A stretch of DNA of 64,000 nucleotides from Chamaea fasciata (taxonomy: Eukaryota; Chordata; Aves; Passeriformes; Sylviidae). Location: NCBI GenBank assembly GCA_029207755.1, contig JARCOQ010000002.1, positions 15,267,156 to 15,331,155 of the forward strand. Reading direction: 5' to 3'. Shown piece by piece: positions 41,195-54,242 of the stretch (positions within the stretch are counted from its first letter, which is position 1; each line of letters opens with the position of its first letter). The notes under the pieces were generated by a model that ran no database searches, had not been told where the DNA came from, and worked only from the letters and a program-made list of their open reading frames with translations. A program made the position numbers and the translations under genes.

Positions 41195-41668
41195 CCTCAA
41201 CATCAGAAGGACATGGACCTGTTAGAGTGAGTCCAGTGGAGGCCATGGAGATGCTCCAATGGCTGAGGCTCCTTTGCTCTGGAGTCAGCCTAGGAGAGCT
41301 GGGGGTTCAGCCTGGAGAAGAGAATGCTCCAGGGGGACCTTAAAGCCCCTTCCAGTGCGTGTAGGGGCTCCAAGAGACCAGGAGAGGGACTGGAAGGACA
41401 GGACAAGGGAGAAAGGCTTCCCACTGCCAGAGGGCAGGGTTAGATGGGATATTGGGCAGAAATTCTTCCCTGTGAGGGTGGTGAGGCCCTGGCACAGGTT
41501 TCCCAGGGAAGCTGTGGCTGCCCCACCCCTGGAAGTGTTCAAGGCCAGGCTGAGCAGGTCTTGGAGCAATCTGGTCTAGTGGAAGGTATCTAGGCCCATG
41601 GCAGGGCAGTTAGAATTGGATGAGTTTAAAAGTCCTTTCTAACCCAAACCATTCTAGGGTTTTGTGAT
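41195..41668 (+). mobile_element. CR1 LINE 3' fragment, young-looking
   Basis: Sense CR1 of about 470 bp from catcagaaggacatggacct to ccattctagggttttgtga. Bases 41456-41597 match 37720-37861 without a difference that I can find. Confidence 0.9.
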
Positions 41669-42830
41669 AACAGGAAATTATCTTACTGATATCAGTATCT
41701 CCCTTGTAAATGTGGGACAAATCAGGTTACTTCAGACTAAGCATACTTTAAAAATAACTGATTGTAAGTATCCCCTTCAAAGGTACAGCATAAAATGCAG
41801 TTACCTCCTCTTCATGCTTTGATTGCTGTTTGTGTGCCTTATTTGCTATTGCTAAATCAAAGTTGTGGTGGGAGTCTTTAAGATAGTTTTAGTGAAGGAT
41901 TTAGGCATGCTGGGTCAGCTTGAGGAACTTGAAAGCATATGTTCAATGGATTAATGAAGGATATGGTTCTTCAAAGATGTGGATGTCTTGCTTTCTTGTT
42001 AGTTTAATACTCTTGAATGAGTTGCAAAATAAACATCTGCTTTTCAGGTGTAACTCTGGGAGACGGACGCAGACATATGAAGATAAGTCATAATATCTGT
42101 TGAAATAGCTGTTGTGTTTGAGAACTTCCTCTTGCTTGGATGAGGGCTGTCACTGCTGTGGCAGTCCTCTATTTGCCCCTTCTAAAAGTATGATTGAGGA
42201 CTTCAAACCTCGTTATAATCACAGTGATTATTTTTCTTTTTTTAGCTCCTACTTCCCCAAGAATCTTAAAGAAGTTTTTTTTAAAAAAGGTTTTTTCTTA
42301 TGTTTACTTCCAAACTGTAATTGATGCTTACTAATAGTCTTTTTAAGTATGAAAAATGAAAATTATTTTTAGATGCTTAGTTTGGAGGTACATTATCTAA
42401 AGAGCTATTGCTGCGTGTTTCACTAATGTTATAGCTTAAGGGTTTTTCAGTAAACCCTCATATGTGTTCCGAGCTAGAACAACTAGCCAGATTCAATAAA
42501 ACAAAGGCAAGCAATATGTTAAGAGTTCAGTAATCTAAAATTTTATAATTGCCCTCAAGAGGTATAAATGCACACAACTGTTTATATAGGAGCAAGCATT
42601 ATTTCACTGATCCCCCATAGTTGTTTATATAGCAACAGGCTCTGAATCCCTGCCAGTGCTCTGTCATACTCTGAAAAGTCACCCAGGATCTTGTAAAACA
42701 ATTAACTATGTCATTTTATTAAAACTTCTAAAACTTAATATTTCTGTCCCAGTGTTTGACATTCTCTGAAAACTTTATGCAAATGTAGGAGATATAGGCT
42801 GTAGTTGAATCACCCAGACTGGGACGCATT

Positions 42831-42852
42831 GCTGAGGCCTTTGGGCCTCAGC
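42831..42852. other. Perfect 9-bp-stem inverted repeat
   Basis: gctgaggcc, a 4-base spacer tttg, then ggcctcagc. It would fold as a GC-rich hairpin in an AT-rich intron. No function is visible. Confidence 0.6.
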
Positions 42853-45139
42853 ACTGAGGCCTGTAGGAGTTTGTGGCGCAGATAGAAATTCAGTGCCAGG
42901 AGTGTGGTGCAGTTAGAATTATGATTTAAGGTGTTAGCAAGGATTAGAGGATTTTATGGTAGTTAGCAAGTATAGTAATTGGTGTGGACACAGTAGCTGC
43001 CTTAAGAGTTTATTAAACAATAAGTGTTTGCATTTTTCCCTGGGCTGTGTGCCAGTGAGAATTTACCTGTAACTGTAAACTATGTAGAGTGTATTAATCG
43101 TAGAAACGTAGTATTAATCATATTGATCAGATCTGTTTTTTGCTCTTGCCAACTTCCCACCTTTATCGGGGTTCCCCTGCAACTTTCGTGCAAATGCTTG
43201 GCTTGTGACCAGCTCTGCAAATTTGATTGAAACAGTACTTTTGCTTCTATTTTTCTCTGTAGGTTTTCACATTTGTGGAACAGATGTTCTTTTGAAATTC
43301 TTGATGCTACCAAGAGGAACTCATCATATAGCTGAAAATAATTCAAAATTGCTTTTGACTACCTTTAAATTGCACGAACTTTGCATAGTGTAATAGTGGG
43401 TTGAGTCCACCTATTGTGTAGGTACAAGTGCTGCTACAACATCAAGAACCAGTTGCCTGCAGTGGGGACTAAGAGAAGTCCAAAATACAGCAGATTTTGG
43501 TATAGACCTGAATATTATGCACAATATGTACTAAAGTTGCTGCTATTTTGAACTTTAATAACATATTCTGGCTATTAGACTGTTTCCATATGGCTTAGAA
43601 AAAGATGAATATGGCTGGGGGAACAATATGAGAAATTATGAACAGATGAGTTTAGAACTGGAGTCATTCTGCATTTCCTCCCCCAAAAAAAGATATTTGA
43701 GTCCAGGTATGCTGTGGTTTCTGGCTGGAAGTAAATGTATATGCTTGTATACCATTATTATTAAATACTGCTGCAGTAGTTAGGATAGGAAATGGATGGT
43801 TGTTCCTTGCACATAAATGCAGGATATCAGTATTTTTCTTAAGGGCAGGCCCAGAGTGGCAAACCCCCTAATTTTGATCTTGGGTGCAACCTGCAATTAC
43901 CTAGAAACAGAAAGATTACTAAATGGTTTCTTTTTGAGGCAACTGCAGCAGTCCTAGTACTTCTTATGGACTTTATAGGAAAGTAACTGAACTTTTGCAG
44001 GTTTGTATTTTAGTTAGGTAACAAATGATGTATCTCTACTGGTAGATTTGATAAATGAATATTTTGCTATGGAATTACCCTTAGGAAGGCAATGAGCTTT
44101 TCTGTTGTCTAACATGATTTTAGGCCATGATTTTTAAGTCTAACCGTTCAGTTGATGAAATAAATCCTTGGAAGCTGTTTGGTTGGCAGTAGAGTAGAGA
44201 TGCTCAGATTCAAGCTGATTCACTGCTGGGGACAGACACCTTCCAGTGTAAGTTCAGACCATTGCAGAGAAGGAAATACAGGTAAAACCTGCAGCAGCTG
44301 AATTTTTTTTTTTTTTTATCTTAAAGAGTATAAAATAATTGTGCCTATTTTGTTACAATTTAACTTCAGTTTGTCCTGCCTCACCTACAGCTGGTGCTGT
44401 GGCTTTGTTAGTATTAGTCTTTAAAGGAAATTCAGTCCTTAAACACTTTCTTAGAAAGCTAATACAAGTTTTTAAAGAATAAATCTACCTTTTTCTCTGA
44501 GAACCACTGTTTTAAATGCAGCTTATTTTAACATTTATGGTTTTCTGTGATGTAGGGATATATAGATATAATAGAAAACACCCACTGGTATGATTAGCTG
44601 GTCTTTTGTAGAGGAATTGGCCTTAAAGTAAATGCATTATCCTATTTATTCAGATTTCTCCATAGAGATAATTCTTTAAGTTCTTCTGCCTTGAACTGTT
44701 CATAAAATATGATGCATCTTGTCTCCTGTATCTTGTTTCTGTGAAGTGTTGCTAGTAACTAAAATGAGAGCAGCACTTGGGAAAACAAAGCTGTGCATAG
44801 GAGCTAAATATTGGTATGGAAATCAGAATTAATATTTTATCACTGGAACATCATTAATGATTTACTCAAAGTCCTGTGGAGAATACATGGTCTTCTATGT
44901 GAACACAAATCTTGGACACCTCTTCACTCCAATTAAAACAGGCTTGTTTTCTTTGGATGGCTGGGTCTGTAATATCCTGAAGAAACAATCTAATCTTTAA
45001 AATCTTAAATAAAATGCTGCTTTTGAAAACTATTGCATTGGAAACTTATTGTGGAGATACGTGACTTTTAATAGCAACAATTGAAATTTGAACTGTTTCT
45101 TAGGAGAATCAAGACAGCACATGGTTACTTCTGTCTGCT

Positions 45140-45262
45140 CTTGTTTTCCTGCCCTCTTAATTCTCATGAGCAAAGCAGCTTCTCCCTACATTTTTCTCTT
45201 TTTAATATTGATTTTGATGATAAAAAGTGCTTGTGTGAATCCTACTGTAACAGGTCACAGGC
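45140..45262. repeat. Non-CR1 duplicated flank, copy 1
   Basis: About 123 bp next to the 3' end of the antisense CR1 at 45263. It is about 90% identical by eye to 49030-49154 and has the same junction to CR1 (ggtcacagg then aatcatagaa). Confidence 0.8.
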
Positions 45263-45724
45263 AATCATAGAATGGTTTGAACTGGAACAGACCTTGAAGA
45301 TCATCCAATCCCACCCCCCTGCCATGGGCAGGGAAACCCCCTCTAGATCAGGTTGCTCCAAGCCCCATCCAACCTGGCCTTGGGGCCCCATCCTTCCAAA
45401 CCTGGGGCAGCCCCAGCTGCTCTGGGCAACCTGTGCCAGGGCCTTGCCACTCTCACAGCCAAGAATTTCTTCCCAGTATTCCATCTAACCCTGTCCTCTG
45501 TTAGTTTGAAGCCACTCCCCCTTGTCCTGTCATTCAGGCCCTTGTCCAAAGTCCCTCTCCAGCTCTTGGAGCCTCTTTAGGCACTGGAGGGGTCTCTGAG
45601 GTCTTCCTTAAGCCTTCTTTTCTCCTGGCTGAACACCCCTAGCTCTCTCAGCCTGTCTTCGAGCAGAGGTGCTCCAGCAACCCTTGGTGTATCTCTATGG
45701 TGTCCTCTGGATTCAGTCCTTAGG
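45263..45724 (-). mobile_element. CR1 LINE 3' fragment
   Basis: Antisense CR1 of about 460 bp: aatcatagaatggtttgaac at the 3' end, then tccaacctggccttgg and cttgtccaaagtccctctcc, up to cagcctgtcttcgagcagag and beyond. Confidence 0.9.
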
Positions 45725-48045
45725 ACGGTTGTTCAGTGCCTTACTATTTATTGGATGAGGTGGAGTAACTAACCCTTCATGCGTGGTGTTGGATGTTAAA
45801 AGAAATAAACTTAAAGGAAGATGTTTGAGAAATGCTTTATGGATTGGGGAAAAACCCCAGTCCTTATTAATTTTTTTTTATTTTTTTTACATTGTCAGAG
45901 GTTAAGGAGAGGAGGGAGAGGAGTTCTGATCTTTTAAGTAAAGAATGTTGTTTTCAAGCTCCCTCCACCTTCATGTTCCCATTTTCTTGGTGTTGTACCT
46001 GTAGTGGCCTGCATCATACAGCAAAGCAGAGATTTCTTTGTCAGGATATGTGAGACTACTACAGAATTATGCAAAGCAGGAGTTAACCTTTGCTGCATTA
46101 ATGGAGTGATAATTTTGGATCCAAACTAAAACCCAATTCATCAGCTGTTTTTTGTATGGTTTTTTTCTGTCCCCAGAGGGCAGATGAGTTTTTCAGCAGT
46201 TTCTGGGTTTGTAAATGGCATCAGCAGCAGCTTGTGTTGATGCAGACACAAGGCAGTATTGCTTTGCTTTTAATCTATTACAAAGCCAAAATAGCATGCA
46301 GTTTATGAAGTTAAATTATAACTTTTCCTAGAGGTTTCATGAAACTGGCATCCTAGCTTTACTCAATATGCATCTCTACTACTGGAGGTATGAAAATGTC
46401 TTTTAATAGAAGAATAGTGGTTTTGTTAATGTTTGGATACTGGGGACTCCCATGCATTCCTCCGATCTTGGCTGTTGGAGAGATCCTTTAATCCACTTTA
46501 TTTTTGTGCTCTGAAACCTTAAAATGTAAGAATGACTTACATAAAAAGGGGTATTCCATGAACTTTTCATTGCTGGAGGAGGAACAAACATAAAGTTTTT
46601 GAGGTTGGTGGATTTTTTTCTTTATTTCTTTTGCTCCAGGCTAGTTCTCCAGTTAACCAAATCTACTATAATCCCATCAGGAGAATGTGGTGATGGTTTT
46701 GTAATTTATATTGTATGCTTGTCTTAAGCCAGATTCAGTCATTGTAGCAGAAAATATGAACCCAAGCCCACCATTTGATTTGGCTTTGTCCATCTGGAAA
46801 TAATGAACTGTAATAAATGGCTAGCTATTGTACAATGTGGTACTGAGGGTGATTAACTTCCAAAGTAATTCTTCTTTCTGAAACTCAGACAAGCATAAAA
46901 ATCATTCCCAATTTTCAGGAGTCTTTTTCTCTGAAAAACTGATTGTTTGGAGAAGTCAAAACTTTTGAAACTTAAGATACTTTCTTGCATCTTCCTGTCA
47001 GGAATTATGGAAACAAGTGTGTGATTCTAAACAAAAGAAATTTAACTTTGAGTGGGACTGTTCCATGTTTCAGCAAGTAGCTCTATCAGCACTGAGTTTG
47101 TGCAGTTAGTGTGTGTGCCTGTATTGGAGTCCAGCAGAGACTTCTAGAGTGTGTTAACATATGCTGAGAACTGATTATTAAATTGCAAGTGCATCAGTTC
47201 AGTAGCCTAGAGATACTGGAATGTTAGGTGTTGGGGTTTTTTTCATATTTAAACCACACAAGGGATAAATTTCTCTGCAAAGTTTCCCAAAGTTTTGAGA
47301 TTCAAACTTGAAAGACAGACCTTTTCTCTTCCATGTGCTATTTTCTTCAGAGGTATTTTTAAATTGATAACTTGTTAAACGCAGAGTTTATAATTCTCAG
47401 CAGTGACAGTTATGTCATGTGGATGATGTAAGAACAACTTGTAGGAGTCAATATTCAGGTTAAAGTATGTCAGTGTTTAAAGCCTTTCCCTTTGCTAAGT
47501 TGCATATGATTTGAGTGCTGTATTTGATTATGATACTAATAACGGAAATTTAAATGCTGATATAAACTGTGTAAGGAGCACAGATCTTGATCAGTTGTGT
47601 GACAATATGTACTTTTTGATGTTACTATAATAATTCCATTACTGATTCCAGTGTATACTGATACACTCAGACTGACAACTGCACACAAATAAATATTTGG
47701 AACCCATGAATATAGAACATTGGATGGAGTTTGCTCTCTTCCCATAATGGCCGTGGTTTTATTAAACTGTGAGCCTGTTCTCCTGTTGCAGATAGTAAAT
47801 GGAGAAAGTGCAAAGAGGTTTTAAGAGTCAGGTTGACTGATTATTCTGTCCCTGTTCTTGGGTGGGTTTCGTAATACGAGTAGTAAATGGAACATTTTCT
47901 TGAGGGGAATAAGTATCTTGGAACTGCTGGAAAATCATCCTAAACTTTCTAAAAACCTAGTAACTTAACTGATCATAATCTTATATTCTTTGGGATTTGG
48001 AAAACTGTGCTAATTTTAGGATTTTTTTTTTTTCTGTTTTTGTAG

Positions 48046-48138
<93 letters not shown>

Positions 48139-49009
48139 TAAGTATTTATTTTTTTGTAAATTAAAAGAAAGCTGTGGGTGCAACAAAAAAAGGTGAAGGT
48201 AAGGATTTGTCTCAAACAAGCAGCTCCTCTTCATAAGCTGAGCATGCTTGGTGAGATTATGACCTTCCCAAAATGCAGACCATGTAACTGTCCACAACAT
48301 TCTACTGTTTTCTTATGCTCTTACAAGTTCTTCCATATGATGGGCCCACAACCCTTCTCAGAAGTTGATGTAGCAAGGGAATCCTGTTTGAAAAAACAAT
48401 GTTCTTCACCAGAGGGTGAATTAATTGTTGTCTTAACACTGTAGTTAATGTTTGGTAGCAGGTGCACTTTCTGTATCAAACTGCTTAAGCAGAACAGGTC
48501 ATAGCCTGGGCAGTCCCTGACTGTAATTCAAGTGAGCTGCATAGGAATATGAATGATAAGCAACGCGACCTCTCTGTAGTATTATTGCTGCTAATGAAAA
48601 CAGCTGTTGCATGTTCAGTGTTGTTGCTAAATGGGAAACTACATTAATAAATAACTGAAGGTTATAGTATCTTCCAGGGAAATCCCATGTACTTCTGTTC
48701 TGATTCACTGTGGAGGATTCAGACTCATCTTCCACTGTGTGCAGAAAATCAAATCAGACAGATTTTATGTTTAAAGGCTAAAGTTAGTTTGGGTTTATCT
48801 TGCAGCAGTTGTTTGAGCAGGAGGCTTAACCAGTTCTCCTTAAACGGAGGTGAACTTGACTGAACGTGAAGCACAGTTTACTACCCAGTATATTTCAACA
48901 GGTGGTAGGTGGTTTGTATTCACATGGTTTTAATTTATGCTCTTTGAATTGTATGGACTCATGCAGTCTCTTGCTTTAAGCATTTATTTTGTCCTGCATT
49001 CTCATCTTA

Positions 49010-49522
49010 TCATAGAATCATAGAATAGTTTGTTTTCCTGCCTTCTTAACTCTGATGAGCAAAGCAGTTTCTTCTCCCTACATTTTTCTCTTTTTAAAAT
49101 TGATTTTGATGTTAAAAAATACTTGTGTGAATCCTACTGTAACAGGTCACAGGGAATCATAGAACGGTTTGGGCTGGAAAGACCTTAAAGATCATACAGT
49201 TCCCAGCCCCTGCCATGGGCAGGGACACCTCCCGCTAGATCAGGTTGCTCCAAGCTCCATCCAACCCAGCCTTGAACACATCCAGGGATGGGGCAGTCCT
49301 AGCTTCTCTGGGCAACCTGCGCCAGGACCTCACCACACTCACAGGGAGGAATTTTTTCCCAGTATTCCATCTAACCCTTCCCTCTGGCAGTGGGGAGCCA
49401 TCCCCTCTTGTCTTGTCTCTCCTTGTCCAAAGTCCCTCTCCATCTCACTTGGAACCTCTTTAGGCCCTGACAGGGTCTTTAAGGTGTATCGGGAGCCTTT
49501 TCTTCTTCCAGGCTGAACACCT
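49010..49522 (-). mobile_element. CR1 LINE 3' fragment with attached non-CR1 flank and second tail
   Basis: The CR1 body is 49155-49522, antisense. Beyond its 3' end lies a 125-bp non-CR1 segment (49030-49154) shared with 45140-45262. Two units of the CR1 tail 8-mer (tcatagaa twice, 49010-49025) then close the unit. This layout fits a 3'-transduced copy. A segmental duplication is the alternative. Confidence 0.75.
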
Positions 49523-51311
49523 CCAGGTTGCTGTTTGGAGTCTCGGCTAAGGAAAACAAATACAAGAGTAGAAAAAGTTTCATCTTTGAGCAATACTGTA
49601 AAAAGTGTTGCTTGATGGAAGTTCAGCTCAGCCAACAGACGAAGTAAATAGGTCCTGAGAAGACAAAGCTCAGCCCCTTGTGCAGTTTTATTCTGTAAGT
49701 AATTTCAGGCACAGCTGAAAAGATTTTCCCTGCTTTTGTTTTTTTTCTCTAGCAAGATGCATAAAGAAAAGCCTTCTTCATTGGGAAAATATCACTGTGA
49801 GTTTTTGTGTGGTATCCATCACAGCGGTGTAAAAATCCTCAGATGACGTGTGGTCCCTTCAGAAAATCTGAAAAAGAAAGTACATCTGTAGCACTTTTCT
49901 CTGCTCATCAGTAGAGTGGGAGGGGTGCAGGTCATGGATGTCTCCTGCAGTCTTGAATAAGCAGAAGTGGGTTGACACTGGAGCAGTTGAAATGGGAATA
50001 ATTTTCGGTGTGGATAATTGTTCTTCCCTTCTGGCACATGCTCTCTCTGAAGAACTGATCTGGAAACTTTAGTTATGCCTTGGAGGTTTTGCCACCATAC
50101 AGTCCTGTTGTTGTTTTCTACAGGTGATGTACAATCATTAACAAAACAAAGCACTTCTTTTTTTGGCTGGATAACATTTCCGTGTAGGAAAAGTTCTCGT
50201 GTAGCATAGTTCTTGAGGAGCATCACATTCTCTTCTTCTCCCCATGGGTGTCTATGCCTCATTTTCTTCTCACCTCCAGAACTTGTGTGAATAGTTGTTA
50301 ATTTTTAACTTATTTTTTATTAAACTGATGATTCCAAACAATGCTTCTTAGTGCTTCCTAATAATATAAATGGAAATAAGGCTTTACCAGGAGTCTGTTT
50401 TGAGGGGAAAACTGGATAGACTTTCATAATCGGGCAGAATACTTACATCCACTGTCCTGTGGGTAATACCTGATGACAAACATTGAAAAAAACAGAAAAG
50501 CCACTAGCTGTTAAAATGAATATTTGAAGGATTTTTTTGTTTTCAGGTTACTGTGAGTCATCTGATACCCTTTGACACAGACTGAAGCCAGTAAAATATT
50601 TCCAGGTTATTCTTTTTTTGCAGGATAAGAGCAGGTAGACAAGAGGTTTTCTTATCCACGTATCCACTTGCGCTGCCTGTTTGGTACTCTTGCTGGTCTT
50701 CAGTTTTCTTTCTGAGCAATATAGCTGGGTTTTTCTGAATTTAAGTTCTGTCACCACCACAATCATTACCATTTTAGATTAAAAACAAACCCCAAAAACC
50801 TGTGGCTTTTGTAGAGGAGCTCAAGTCTCTGCTTCTGTCTTCTCTGAATTCTCCTGTTTTGCCTGGAGCTCTGGGCTAGCCTTTGGCCCTCTGGAAGGTC
50901 TGCAGGGTCCAGTGTGCGTGCATCAAGGTTTAGTGGCTGGTTCCCTGTGGCTGGTGAGATTTGTGTTGTTTTGGTTTCTCAGTCATTACACTTAAATGAT
51001 TATTACATGTTTTCACATCCCAATTTGTGTGATTTATTGCAGCACGCTTGCATGTCTACAAGCTCTGCTTCCATCTTCATACCTCTCCTAGTACCAATAT
51101 CCCGCTATGTTTACTTTTGTCCCCCAAATCCTTTCTTTTTCCTTTTGGGAATACTTCTCTCTGTTCCCAGTTTTTTAGTCCTGGAGTTTCACTGGCTTCC
51201 AGAAAAGGAGCTCAGTTTTTTACGTTAGCTTTTTTGGATGCAAGAGGCCCTATGCAGATTTTGTTTTAAATTATTTTTCTTGTGAGCAGGCAGTTTATTC
51301 CAACATTTGAG

Positions 51312-51592
51312 ACTGAATCATAGAAAGGTTTGGATTGGGAGGGACCTTAAAGGTCATGTTGTTCCACTCCCTGGCCATGGGCAGGGACTCCTTCCACTGG
51401 ACCAGGGTGCTTCGAGCCCTGTCCAACCTGGCTTTGAACACTTCCAGGGATGGGGCAGCCACAGCTTCTCTGTGCAAGGCCTCACCACCCTCACAGCCAA
51501 GAATTTCTTCCTAATCTCTAATCTAAATCTCCCCTCTTTTAGTTTAAAACCATTCCTCCTTGTCCTGTCCCTCTCTGCCTCTTAAAAAGTTG
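51312..51592 (-). mobile_element. CR1 LINE 3' fragment
   Basis: Antisense CR1 with gaatcatagaaaggtttgga at its 3' end, ccatgggcagggactcc and tccaacctggctttgaacac. A short internal deletion removes the usual 'gggcaacctgtgcca' block. Confidence 0.88.
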
Positions 51593-52937
51593 CTCTCCCT
51601 GTTTTTCATGAGTTCCCTTCAAATCCCCACTTTCGTGTTACGTGTACATTTTTAACATAGTTTTATCTCTTTTTGCGTGTTCAGATTTACCTTTCACAAG
51701 TTTAGGCTCTTTAGATCATGATTGCAAAAAATCAAGAGACTGACTCATTTTCTCTCCTTCAGCTTTCTTTTTCTGTGTAACTTCTGGGGGATAGTATTTG
51801 TGATTAACAGAAAGTAGAGAATGTGCTGCAAACCTGAGCAGTCCAGAGAGAAGATTTTTTCTTAGTGATAGACAGTAGATGCAGCTAATGCTGGCAGATA
51901 CAAGATACTCCTTTGGAATGGCTTGTCTGTAGGCAGGGAGATGCCCTTTTGAGCTGCATTTAAAAGCTTTCCTCAAAAATACTTGAGTGCCAAGGCTTAA
52001 ATTTGTGTTTTGAGGCTATGTGTTGATTAATATACTGCTACAATCAAGAGGAGCCCTAAACTTCTTAGTTATGAAAACTCTGGTGGCTTGATTTATGAAG
52101 ATTTCATTTTTTAAAAATGTGTTGCAGAATTTCTTAGCTTAGCTGAAAGATGCAGTTTCATCTTAACTTCATATTGGGAACCTTCCTATTGCTATTGTAT
52201 ATTATTTAACCAATAATCTCTAAGAAGGTGAGAAACTATTATTGCTTTTTAGCACAGTTGACATGGTATTGGCTCTGAACTGCTCATGGAGCTTCAAGCA
52301 TTTCAGATGGCTATAAACCAACTAAAACACCTTCATTTAGTATTCTTACTGCCATGAGGTCATATTTTTCAACACAAAAAGATCAAATGGTGTTTAAGTT
52401 TTTGTGGGGTTTTTTTTAAGTATTCTCATAGCAAAGAGCTGTAGCTGTGGATTTTTGCTTTTGGCCAGGCAATCAAAATTTCGTATTTTGTCCAGCTGTG
52501 ATCCAGTAATATTCCTCACAGGAAACATTTTGTGGGGAGGAAAAGATATATATTTGAGCCTGTAAATTGTCCCTTATATTGCCTTATAGTTTCTCTGAGC
52601 CACTTGCAGACAGATTAAATAACCACAGGTGAATCTGACTGAAGAAAGGTTTTATCAAAACTACAACCAGAATGTGTTCACTAAGAAAATAATTTCAGAA
52701 ATATTTGTGTCTTACTTTAGTCACTTTATCTCACCTGTTTAGAAAGGGGAGTCTGTGTCTTCTGCCTTAGAGCTAAGAATGCTCAAACTGACTATTTGTT
52801 AACTAGCAAAAATTAATATTTTGGGAGAAAATAGCTACTTTGTCATTTTGCTGCCAGAAAAACTTACAACTGAACTTACAGACTGTTAGAATTGGCTTTT
52901 GAGATTAGGATGCAATAGAAACATTGAAATTGGTGAC

Positions 52938-53413
52938 TGTTGCAGCAACCCTCTTGTTAGAGGGTAGAAATGAGCTGAGACACACTTCTTATCAGAACAT
53001 GGAAAGGGTCTTGGTTTGTTCCGTTTTACAGCTTAGCCATCCTGACTCCAACTATTTACTGACTCTGACTGCAGCAAGCTCCCACTGTAGGTTTCCCTTG
53101 CAGCCCCTGACTGCTGGTTATTTCCTGCTAAACTTTGACTGCATATATTGGTTTGCAGACTCTGAATGCAGGCTTTTGCTTAGCTAGACTATGACTGCAG
53201 GCTCTAACTGCAGACCCAGACAGCCCTCATAGCAGTGATTCTCTCTCCCCAGAATCCTTCTCCTTCATGATTCTCCCTCACCAGCTAACCTACTCCCTTT
53301 TATCACACTTATCTTTATTGGATATAGCTGTGACTCATCAGGAGTGAGGCTGAATTGGGTAATTAACGCAGCTGTTACTTACTGGGGCAAGGTCACCTGT
53401 ATTCTCTTCTACA
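52938..53413 (-). mobile_element. Solo LTR, class II type, perfect 6-bp target duplication
   Basis: A 476-bp element with TG/CA ends (TGTTGCAGCA on the left, TTCTACA on the right, + strand). It is flanked by GGTGAC on both sides (52932-52937 and 53414-53419). Six-base duplications are typical of alpha- and betaretrovirus-like elements. Read on the - strand it has an AP-1 site TGAGTCA, a TATA-like GATAAAAGGGAG, a poly(A)-like AGTAAA and a terminal GCTGCAACA. No internal genes are present. Confidence 0.85.
53040..53215. repeat. Degenerate minisatellite inside the LTR
   Basis: Multiple imperfect repeats of a motif like ctgactgcaggctct (+ strand) occupy the R/U5-side part of the 52938-53413 LTR. 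Confidence 0.6.
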
Positions 53414-53870
53414 GGTGACCTGAGGCTTCTCACTGTTTTGTTTTTTTTTTTTCTAATTTAGAAATCCCGCTTTCTGACAGGAACTGTACATACCTGTATG
53501 TGCAACCAGTTCTAGTGTCATCCAACCTGATAACTAAAAATCATTAGGGCCTGATGACAGTTAATCAAATCAGTTTTTATACTCCACAAGTCACAGGCCA
53601 TTCTTTTTGGACAGATGTCCACACCTGTCTGCTGTCTCAGGAGACCAACCAAGGGATTGTTGCTGGAAGCTGAATCAGCCCAGCCTGAGTAATTCATCTC
53701 AAAGCTGTGCTTTACACTAAAGGGCTGTGGTCCTGCAAGCCAAACCCTTCTCACTGGGGACAGTACCTGACAGTCTCGAAAGTTTCTGAGTAACTGGATT
53801 ATAGTTTTCTAATATTACTTTCTTTTTTATATACTCTTACGTATTTTTTTATTAATTTCATGAGCTGTGA

Positions 53871-54141
53871 AGCTCAAAGGACAAGGGACAATGCCTTTTA
53901 ACTGATAGAGGGTGGGTTTAGTTTAGAAATTAGGAAGCAATTCTTCCCTGTGAGGTTGAGTAAGTCTGGCACAGGCTGCCCAGAGAGGCAGTGGCTGTCC
54001 AATCCCTGGAAGTGTTCAAGGCTGGGTTGGATGGGGCTTGGAGCAACCTGGTCTAGTGGAAGGTGTCCCTGCCCATTGCAGGGGGATTGGAACTAGATGG
54101 CCTTGAAAGTTGCTTTCAACCCAGACTCTTCTGGCATTCTT
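53871..54141 (+). mobile_element. CR1 LINE 3' fragment
   Basis: Sense CR1 with ctggcacaggctgcccagag, gatggggcttggagcaacct and a terminal ttctggcattct. Just after it, a 19-bp unit (tttaccttgatatgaatg plus one base) is tandemly doubled at 54151-54188. Confidence 0.9.
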
Positions 54142-54242
54142 TCTCTGGACTTTACCTTGATATGAATGCTTTACCTTGATATGAATGAAATACCTTCTTG
54201 TAATAGTACAGCATCAAGGAAAACACAAATGGAATAGACACC

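Larger units (their letters stand above)
30183..48045 (+). other. UVRAG 17.9 kb intron
   Basis: It contains CR1 copies at 34798, 35634, 37535, 41195 and 45263, plus short A, T and TA runs (TA near 33471-33483, A near 36247-36259, T near 44308-44318). No other gene or RNA is recognised, and 30.3-34.7 kb looks like plain unique intron. Confidence 0.8.

Noticed and set aside
41259..41579. 106-residue + strand frame
   Set aside because: It lies entirely inside a CR1 3' UTR. Similar frames recur at 37640-37843 and in other CR1 copies, so it is a repeat artefact.
49819..50262. 147-residue - strand open frame
   Set aside because: It is long for this intron, but I see no motif, signal peptide or repeat family and no flanking gene structure. 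I keep it out for lack of support.
54151..54188. 19-bp doublet considered as an attachment or target-site repeat
   Set aside because: It is a simple tandem duplication next to CR1 and does not flank any element.
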